A stretch of DNA of 10,554 bases from positions 1 to 10,554 of the forward strand of contig JAPUUO010000043.1 of the NCBI GenBank assembly GCA_026967815.1. The letters run 5' to 3'. The position numbers were made by a program, and so were the translations under genes. Positions 6,224 to 10,554 of the stretch are shown in pieces. Source of the stretch: Candidatus Bathyarchaeota archaeon (GTDB lineage: Archaea > Thermoproteota > Bathyarchaeia > Bathyarchaeales > Bathyarchaeaceae). Positions within the stretch are counted from its first letter, which is position 1, and every line of letters begins with the position of its first letter. The notes under the pieces were generated by a model. The model saw only the letters and a list, made by a program, of their open reading frames with translations, was not told where the DNA came from and did not search any database.

Positions 6224-6469
6224 GTGTCTGTCGTGGAAGCGTATATTTTCGTCAATTCCGATCCTGGAATGTTTTGGAAGATCGCTGAAGCTGCGCTTAA
6301 AATTGAAGGAGTAAAGATGGCCCACGTTGTTGTAGGTGAGTTTGATGTCATCGCCTATGCAGAATTCGTTAACATGGATATGCTTGCAGATATTTTGAGA
6401 AAATTTCAATCCTTAGAGGGAGTTCAAAGAACTCGCACAGCGGTATCAATACCAACCAGATTAGAATAA
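6224..6469 (+). CDS. Stand-alone Lrp/AsnC ligand-binding (RAM) domain protein
   Basis: An 81-residue protein consisting only of the RAM/AsnC C-terminal domain: beta strand EAYIFVNSD, helix WKIAEAALKIEGV, strand KMAHVVVGEFDVIAYAEF (the core family motif), helix NMDMLADILRKFQSLEGV, and strand RTRTAVSIPT. There is no helix-turn-helix DNA-binding domain. Such proteins assemble as dimers or higher oligomers that bind amino acids or similar effectors and may act with a full-length Lrp partner encoded elsewhere; no partner lies in this window. The start is GTG 6224, with a second GTG at 6233 possible. No strong ribosome site is seen, so a leaderless or short-leader transcript is plausible. Confidence 0.85.
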   Translation: MSVVEAYIFVNSDPGMFWKIAEAALKIEGVKMAHVVVGEFDVIAYAEFVNMDMLADILRKFQSLEGVQRTRTAVSIPTRLE

Positions 6470-6478
6470 CGTGCGCAT
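6470..6478. repeat. Short alternating tract after the RAM gene
   Basis: CGTGCGCAT follows the stop codon directly. At nine bases it could be chance; it is listed because of its position. Confidence 0.35.
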
Positions 6479-6528
6479 TACTGTAGTTGATGGCAAAGTC
6501 GGAACCCTGAAATGGTAGTGAAAAAGAA

Positions 6529-6903
6529 ATGAGTGATTTTTTGGTTTCTGAGGACATAGCTGACAATTGGATTCTCTTGGACCTTGATGTGTTAAGAAAA
6601 GAGGTTGAAAGTAAGGGTGGAAAATGGAATGTGGATGGCTACTGTAAAGGCTTTATTAATAACCCAAATATAAAATTGCCACTGGCCTATGTTGACAAAC
6701 ACGGAAAAGTATTCTCTAATGAAGAAGCAAAGAAATGGGAAAGCCCTGAAGAAATTGAACTCAGATTAATTGAGATATGGACCAGAGACATGGCGCGAAA
6801 ACCGTTTGTTATTCTCTTAACGCACTCTCTAAAAGAGCTTGCTGAGGTTGCACCAGATGCATGCGCATACATACGCATGTCAAAATGGCGTGGGCCAAAA
6901 TAA
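6529..6903 (+). CDS. Unrecognised 124-residue protein
   Basis: I do not recognise this protein. It is soluble and mildly acidic, with several tryptophans (near residues 14, 33, 70, 85 and 119). Residues 12-30 look helical (ILLDLDVLRKEVESKGGKW), 56-80 are polar, and 95-107 (FVILLTHSLKELAEV) form a hydrophobic strand-helix unit. A membrane segment or signal peptide is not evident. ATG 6529 is the first start after the RAM gene, but AAAAAG before it is a poor ribosome site. The last codons, for D-A-C-A-Y-I-R-M, lie within a 24-base perfectly alternating purine-pyrimidine run (6857-6880). Open length and protein-like composition favour a real gene. Confidence 0.65.
   Translation: MSDFLVSEDIADNWILLDLDVLRKEVESKGGKWNVDGYCKGFINNPNIKLPLAYVDKHGKVFSNEEAKKWESPEEIELRLIEIWTRDMARKPFVILLTHSLKELAEVAPDACAYIRMSKWRGPK
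6857..6880. repeat. 24-base alternating purine-pyrimidine run inside a coding region
   Basis: This is the longest perfectly alternating run in the window, combining ATGCATGCGCATAC with ATACGCATGT. It lies inside the 3' end of the preceding gene. Such runs favour left-handed (Z) DNA under negative supercoiling (known property; formation here is inference). Confidence 0.75.
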
Positions 6904-6908
6904 CCCTA

Positions 6909-6923
6909 ATGTGCGCGCGCATG
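6909..6923. repeat. CG-alternating tract after the 124-residue gene
   Basis: ATGTGCGCGCGCATG, 15 bases and perfectly alternating, starts six bases after the stop codon. Confidence 0.7.
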
Positions 6924-6961
6924 GCTTCTCAAATCTTTGGGTTCAAAAACTTCGCTAAAGA

Positions 6962-6967
6962 TTTTTT
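6962..6967 (+). terminator. T6 run, possible terminator
   Basis: Six T residues lie about 60 bases past the stop at 6903, between two copies of CTAAAGAT (6955-6962 and 6968-6975). Confidence 0.3.
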
Positions 6968-6979
6968 CTAAAGATATAA
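6968..6979 (+). promoter_or_regulatory. TATA-like box for the zinc-ribbon gene
   Basis: CTAAAGATATAA resembles an archaeal TATA box. A start site about 25-30 bases on would fall near 7000-7006, just before or at TTG codons in frame with the small zinc-ribbon gene, which suggests a leaderless or very short leader transcript. Confidence 0.35.
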
Positions 6980-7005
6980 CGGAATATCTCTAGTTTCAAC
7001 ATTGT

Positions 7006-7023
7006 TGCATGCATGCATGTGTG
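7006..7023. repeat. GCAT-alternating tract at the zinc-ribbon gene start
   Basis: Eighteen perfectly alternating bases (TGCATGCATGCATGTGTG). The candidate start codons of the small gene lie inside it. Confidence 0.7.
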
Positions 7024-7133
7024 GTTACGTTTTGCCTAAGAGAGACGCTGTTGTTTCCGGCTGGGATTCTGAGGGTTCTCTAAGGCATGTTCATTGTCCT
7101 AGATGTGGAAAGATAATTACGCATAAGCCTTAA
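7017..7133 (+). CDS. Small zinc-ribbon protein
   Basis: A 38-residue open frame. It begins MCGYVLPKRDAV and ends HVHCPRCGKIITHKP, so it carries a CPRCGK knuckle at residues 27-32. If translation instead starts at TTG 7002 or 7005, the N-terminus gains HAC, giving C-x-C-G-Y as the first cysteine pair and a complete two-knuckle zinc ribbon; that argues for the longer form. No ribosome site is seen, but a TATA-like box at 6968-6979 would place the transcript start near these TTG codons. Its stop (7131-7133) overlaps the stop of the convergent NERD gene (7130-7132). Short archaeal zinc ribbons often bind nucleic acid or act as adaptors; the function here is unknown. The reading frame crosses one copy of a 15-base repeat (7039-7053). 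Confidence 0.5.
   Translation: MCGYVLPKRDAVVSGWDSEGSLRHVHCPRCGKIITHKP
7039..7053. repeat. 15-base direct repeat, copy 1
   Basis: AGAGAGACGCTGTTG, identical to 7928-7942. The pair encloses the NERD gene. Copy 1 lies within the zinc-ribbon reading frame. Confidence 0.7.
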
Positions 7134-7840
7134 CATGATGCGTGCGCGTTTAGAATTTCTTTGCTCATTGACTCAATTTCTTGAGCGGATAGACGTCTTG
7201 TTTCTCGGGTTATACAATTGGTCAATTCATCAATCTTCAGAACTTCAACGTTGGATGGGGCTTTGCGTCTATCTAATTCTACTTTCTTGTTGGCGAATAC
7301 TACAACCGCTTGAATCCATGGAGGTTTTGATTCGAAAATTTCAGAAGCCTTAATGACCTTATAGACTATCGAAGCGTTGGCTCGCGCTTGTGCGAAAGGA
7401 TTTTGACCTACACGTTTCCAACTATCTTCATAGCAAACAATCTTGCCACTGTGGTTTTTGGTTTCCAATACAAATATTCCTGTTGGTCCCAGAACAATAT
7501 GGTCAATGTTGCTTCCTTTACCCGCAACAAGCTGAACATCATTGATGAGAAAATAGTCGCCGCTCAAAGTTGAAGAAAGAACTTTGGTAACTTGTTTTTC
7601 TCCTTCAAAGCCCTGCTGGTAGCCACGATGCAGTCGGTAGAAAACGAGCACCCCAATTAGCGGAACTATCATTGCCACTACACGAGCGTTGTCGTATCGC
7701 CCCAGGTCAATGTAAAGAGGCGAAATTGGGTCAGTGGTAAGAAATATGACAACAAACACAAATAGACACAAAATAACCAAAATTAAGTATTGGTATGCTT
7801 TTCTTTTCAGGTAATTTCCTGACGGCTTCAAAATCTTCAA
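7130..7840 (-). CDS. Membrane-anchored NERD-domain (nuclease-related) protein
   Basis: A 236-residue protein with two hydrophobic segments near the N-terminus (about 18-34 and 54-69) and then a NERD domain from about 76 to 180. Visible motifs are GFEGE (77-81), N111-I-D-H114, and G121-I-F-V-L-E-T-K-N129, with D113, E126 and K128 fitting the D...ExK arrangement of restriction-nuclease-like folds. W141 and NPFAQ (147-151) also fit. The C-terminal 55 residues are polar and helical. The topology would hold the domain at the inner membrane face. The usual role of NERD proteins is poorly known; nucleic-acid processing is the family prediction. The start is TTG 7840, as the frame closes at 7853-7855 and no ATG is available. 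It is convergent with the zinc-ribbon gene, overlapping by the last bases, and is flanked by 15-base direct repeats. Confidence 0.85.
   Translation of the reverse strand: MKILKPSGNYLKRKAYQYLILVILCLFVFVVIFLTTDPISPLYIDLGRYDNARVVAMIVPLIGVLVFYRLHRGYQQGFEGEKQVTKVLSSTLSGDYFLINDVQLVAGKGSNIDHIVLGPTGIFVLETKNHSGKIVCYEDSWKRVGQNPFAQARANASIVYKVIKASEIFESKPPWIQAVVVFANKKVELDRRKAPSNVEVLKIDELTNCITRETRRLSAQEIESMSKEILNAHASC
7138..7149. repeat. Alternating tract at the zinc-ribbon/NERD convergent ends
   Basis: ATGCGTGCGCGT starts five bases past the zinc-ribbon stop and lies within the last codons of the NERD gene. Confidence 0.5.
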
Positions 7841-7892
7841 GTTTACAGCGACCTAAACATTGTCAGCCGGAATGAATTTTGCATCGCTTCAA

Positions 7893-7903
7893 GTATATTA
7901 TAC
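7893..7903 (-). promoter_or_regulatory. TATA-like box of the NERD gene
   Basis: On the minus strand this reads GTATAATATAC, about 55 bases before the TTG start at 7840. It predicts a leader of roughly 30 bases. Confidence 0.45.
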
Positions 7904-7927
7904 AATCGGTATTAAGCGCGTACACTG

Positions 7928-7942
7928 AGAGAGACGCTGTTG
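7928..7942. repeat. 15-base direct repeat, copy 2
   Basis: AGAGAGACGCTGTTG, identical to 7039-7053. It runs directly into an alternating tract, TGCATGCATG (7941-7950), and is preceded by another, GCGCGTACAC (7916-7925). Confidence 0.7.
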
Positions 7943-7970
7943 CATGCATGAAATGAAGTGCTGCCTTATG

Positions 7971-8012
7971 GAAAGGCTTTAGTTTGATTAATATTATACT
8001 TTTTGCGGGTGA
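7971..8012 (+). promoter_or_regulatory. Promoter and ribosome binding site of the helicase operon
   Basis: GGAAAGGCTTTAG followed by an AT-rich stretch with ATTATAC gives TATA-like options. GGTGA at 8008-8012, five bases before ATG 8018, is a ribosome site and favours that ATG over the in-frame TTG at 8003 or GTG at 8009. Confidence 0.45.
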
Positions 8013-8017
8013 AACAC

Positions 8018-8344
8018 ATGTCTGAAGAGAAGTTAACCGATTTCTTAAAGACTGGCAAAGAATGGACTAGGATGCTAACAAGTGTTCCAGGAGTTTTCGT
8101 CTTGAAGCTTCCACCTTACAAAAGTTCTCCAACTCGTTTAGTTGTGGAGCTAAACCCGGTTGACGAGACTGGGAGACCTAAGAAGAGACGTGGACTCGTC
8201 TTAAGGTCCAGCAGCGAACTTGAAGATTTCAAAGAACTGTTCCAGTACGAGAAGCTCTCTAAGCTGCTTGGTATACTTGACTCTGTTAATCCTGGGGTTG
8301 AGGCTGTAAGGAGAAAGAAAGGGGAAGAAGTTATAGAGCTGTAA
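8018..8344 (+). CDS. Conserved-looking 108-residue protein upstream of the Hef-like helicase
   Basis: A small soluble basic/acidic protein without membrane segments. The N-terminal half looks like strands (VFVLKLPP, TRLVVELNPV), then a basic turn (GRPKKRRGLVLRSS), then helices (SSELEDFKELFQYEKLSKLLGILDSVNP). I recall similar small proteins next to helicase genes in other TACK archaea but cannot confirm this. It is followed after three bases by the helicase gene, a tight two-gene operon, and shares its higher GC content and codon style, so a role with the helicase is likely. No catalytic motif is visible and no function is assigned. Confidence 0.75.
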   Translation: MSEEKLTDFLKTGKEWTRMLTSVPGVFVLKLPPYKSSPTRLVVELNPVDETGRPKKRRGLVLRSSSELEDFKELFQYEKLSKLLGILDSVNPGVEAVRRKKGEEVIEL

Positions 8345-8347
8345 CCT

Positions 8348-10477
8348 ATGCTGGAAAGCTTCAGCCTGAAGTACTTGGAGCATCCGTTGATCTGGCCGGA
8401 CACCGTAGAGTTCAGGCTCTACCAGAAGAGAATAGCAGATGTAGCTTCAGAAAGGAATATGTTAGTTATCCTCCCCACAGCATTAGGTAAAACCGTCATA
8501 TCAACCATAGTAGCCGCTGACATACTGTACAATTACAAGGACGCCAAGGTATTGGTTATGGCGCCGACCAGACCTCTCATAATGCAGCACAGAGAAAGCT
8601 TCTTGAGAATCCTCAAGCTCAGAGAGAAGGATACAGTTCTTCTAACCGGTAAGACTCCTCCAGGGCATAGGAGACATTTCTGGAATGGAGAAGCGAGGGT
8701 TGTATTCTCAACTCCTCAAGTTGTGAGGAACGACCTTCTTGAAGGTAGGCTCTCGCTTGAAGATTACGGCTTGCTCGTCTTCGACGAGTGCCACAGAGCC
8801 GTCAAAAAATACGCTTACACGGAGGTAGCTAGGCTCTACGCTTCCCAAGCTAAGTATCCCCTCATACTTGGGATGACAGCTTCTCCAGGGTCAAACCTGA
8901 ACCAGATTCTAGAAGTCTGCAGAAACCTGTACACTGAACGAGTAGAGCACAGGACAGAGATGGATCCCGATGTCAAACCGTACATTCACCCCATAGAAGT
9001 TGAATGGAGAAGAGTAAACCTTCCAGACGAATACTTGAAGATCAAAGCTGTCATCCAGTCCATGTTAGACAGGAGGGTGAGATGGCTCTGCAACAAAGGG
9101 ATAATCCAGCGTAACCCCAAATACGTGACGAAGACGACTCTGATAAAGGCTGGAGACGACCTCAGGTACATGCTTGAGACGAGCATAGAAGAGGAGAGAG
9201 GCCAGATCTTCGTAGCGATCATAAACCAGTCGCTGGCCTTAACGTTGTTCCACATGCTTGAATTGTTAGAGACTCAGGGGTTACATACGCTCAAATCTTT
9301 CCTGAACAAAGTTGATAGGGACAAGAAAGAGAAGCGGAGCTACTCGCTACTCGTAAGCGGTTCAGACTATATGAAACTGAGAACTCTGGTGGATAACAGC
9401 TCTACCGAACACCCAAAGATTAACTTGCTGAGACAGAACGTGAAGGATCAGCTTCGGAGGAAACCCTCGTCTCGGATGCTAGTTTTCACGCAGTACCGAG
9501 ACACAGCAAGCCACTTGGTCGAGAATCTGAACGCGATTTCAGGCGTAAGCGCCGAAAGGTTCGTTGGTCAAGCTTCAAAGGTGAACGATAAAGGATTGTC
9601 ACAAGAGGAGCAGGCTGAGAGGATAAGGATGCTTCAGGAAGGCGAGTTGAACGTTCTGGTTGCAACTTCGATCGCTGAGGAAGGACTGGACATTCCAGCA
9701 GTAGACCACGTGATATTCTACGAGCCGATACCAAGCGAGATAAGGTACATTCAAAGGCGTGGGAGAACAGGCAGAAAAGCACCCGGAAAAGTTGCGATTC
9801 TAGCTGCGAACGACACGTTAGACATGATCTACCTCTACGCCAGCAGTAGAAGAACCGAAAAGATGAGGAAAATCGCCGAGAACGTGAACAGTAAGCTCCA
9901 AACCATAATCAGGAAGCGTCCGAAGCCGCCACCAAACCCGTTAACACCGGAAGAACTCAAAACATTAGAGATGGAAGCCGTACAAGTAAAAGAGGAACCA
10001 GAATTTGTTAAGACTGAACTTGAAACCATGAAGGAGTTCAACAAGAAGGTTGCACGTTCCTCAAGAAGCCTGTACATGAAACTTTTGGAGAGAGGAGTAT
10101 CTGGGGCAACCTTGGATCAACTAGCCTCCGACATAGAGTTTGAAAAAGCATCTCCACATGTTGTTAAAGCGGCGTTAGGGTTGATAATGAAGGAAGGCTG
10201 GGTGACAGAACCCGTTCGCGGCAGATACGTTGCTACGTCAGCCGTGAAGTCTGCTGGCAGAAAAACGTACGAGATTATGGTTGAGAAGATCTATGCTGGT
10301 TCAGCAGTCGTCCTAGTAGACGATAAGTGGAGGGCTAGACTCGAAAGTCAAGAATATAGCGGCCCAAGAAACCTGATAAAGAAGAACGCCCGATTCAAGG
10401 CTTCAGCCAAACTTTACAGGTTAGAAGGAACATTGTGCATAAGCGTGAATGAGGTTACAGAAATACTTGACCGATAG
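8348..10477 (+). CDS. Hef-like superfamily 2 helicase without XPF nuclease
   Basis: A 709-residue helicase of the Hef/FANCM type, for processing stalled or branched replication forks. Motifs in order: Q-like FRLYQKRI; Walker A L42-P-T-A-L-G-K-T49, with A45 where Hef proteins usually have G; Ia APTRPLIMQH; motif II D146-E-C-H149, where DEAH is usual; III GMTASPG; an inserted helical (thumb-like) domain about residues 195-365; IV MLVFTQYRDT; V ATSIAEEGLDIP; VI Q469-R-R-G-R-T-G-R476. The XPF-type nuclease with its ERKxxxD motif and the HhH repeats is absent. Instead, a charged linker (about 515-560) leads to a winged-helix-like segment (about 570-630) and a small strand-rich terminal domain (about 640-709; VVLVDDKWRARL, KLYRLEGTLCISV). 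Known Hef proteins couple this helicase to a nuclease in Euryarchaeota, while nuclease-less forms occur in other archaea. A GCAT tract lies seven bases past the stop. Confidence 0.9.
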   Translation: MLESFSLKYLEHPLIWPDTVEFRLYQKRIADVASERNMLVILPTALGKTVISTIVAADILYNYKDAKVLVMAPTRPLIMQHRESFLRILKLREKDTVLLTGKTPPGHRRHFWNGEARVVFSTPQVVRNDLLEGRLSLEDYGLLVFDECHRAVKKYAYTEVARLYASQAKYPLILGMTASPGSNLNQILEVCRNLYTERVEHRTEMDPDVKPYIHPIEVEWRRVNLPDEYLKIKAVIQSMLDRRVRWLCNKGIIQRNPKYVTKTTLIKAGDDLRYMLETSIEEERGQIFVAIINQSLALTLFHMLELLETQGLHTLKSFLNKVDRDKKEKRSYSLLVSGSDYMKLRTLVDNSSTEHPKINLLRQNVKDQLRRKPSSRMLVFTQYRDTASHLVENLNAISGVSAERFVGQASKVNDKGLSQEEQAERIRMLQEGELNVLVATSIAEEGLDIPAVDHVIFYEPIPSEIRYIQRRGRTGRKAPGKVAILAANDTLDMIYLYASSRRTEKMRKIAENVNSKLQTIIRKRPKPPPNPLTPEELKTLEMEAVQVKEEPEFVKTELETMKEFNKKVARSSRSLYMKLLERGVSGATLDQLASDIEFEKASPHVVKAALGLIMKEGWVTEPVRGRYVATSAVKSAGRKTYEIMVEKIYAGSAVVLVDDKWRARLESQEYSGPRNLIKKNARFKASAKLYRLEGTLCISVNEVTEILDR

Positions 10478-10483
10478 GTGCTT

Positions 10484-10501
10484 CATGCATGCATGCATGC
10501 A
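10484..10501. repeat. GCAT-alternating tract after the helicase gene
   Basis: CATGCATGCATGCATGCA, 18 perfectly alternating bases. Together with its left flank it contains the 14-mer GCTTCATGCATGCA shared with the end of the GNAT/YoaP gene. Confidence 0.7.
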
Positions 10502-10554
10502 ATAGCCACATCATTGAAACCTTGACACGAAAAATCAACCAGATAAAAAAGGAA

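Noticed and set aside
6208..6491. 11-base repeat CTGTAGTTGAT upstream of two genes (6208-6218 and 6481-6491)
   Set aside because: Several 11-base matches are expected by chance in a window of this size, and the distances to the two start codons differ.
6921..6971. 16-codon ATG frame after the 124-residue gene
   Set aside because: Too short, begins in a repeat tract and ends in the T-run; chance.
8003..8017. TTG start for the 108-residue gene
   Set aside because: GGTGA, five bases before ATG 8018, gives a better start; the extension would include the ribosome site.

Overview
The window looks archaeal. Start sites are preceded by A-rich BRE plus TATA-like boxes at archaeal spacing, there is a free-standing Lrp/AsnC ligand-binding (RAM) domain protein, and the right end encodes a Hef-type superfamily 2 repair helicase with a small conserved partner. 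The style recalls uncultivated TACK archaea such as Bathyarchaeia, but that placement is inference. No rRNA, tRNA, CRISPR array or recognisable transposase was found.

Left block (about 1-5300). It is bounded by two near-identical copies, in the same orientation, of an array built from short inverted repeats (TTACCCCTC/GAGGGGTAA) at 1-122 and 5217-5293. After the first array comes the C-terminal part of a B12-type radical SAM protein on the minus strand, cut off at a CG-alternating palindrome. Then follows a plus-strand, AT-rich sulfur cassette: a DASS/SLC13 anion permease, a CstB-like metallo-beta-lactamase plus double-rhodanese protein (persulfide dioxygenase/thiosulfate chemistry), and two half-size YeeE/YedE membrane proteins (PmpA/PmpB-like) overlapping by four bases. 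This resembles the bacterial BigR and Cst sulfide/persulfide detoxification loci, but with a DASS permease and without a visible repressor. About 535 bases without a convincing gene follow. They hold a GC-rich hairpin island, a T-run, a palindrome, a CA repeat, a purine-rich stretch and the second array.

Middle block (5300-8000). It contains short, mostly monocistronic genes: a GNAT acetyltransferase with a YoaP/thioredoxin-like tail, a stand-alone RAM protein, an unrecognised 124-residue protein, a very small zinc-ribbon protein (38 residues or slightly more) and a convergent membrane-anchored NERD-domain protein. Nearly every gene end here is followed within about 20 bases by an alternating purine-pyrimidine tract (GCGCGC or GCATGCATGC type). 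Such tracts are absent from the sulfur cassette.

Right block (8000-10554). It contains a 108-residue conserved-looking hypothetical protein and, three bases later, a 709-residue Hef-like helicase that lacks the XPF nuclease but carries extra C-terminal domains. These genes are visibly more GC-rich than the sulfur cassette, which supports a separate origin for the left block.
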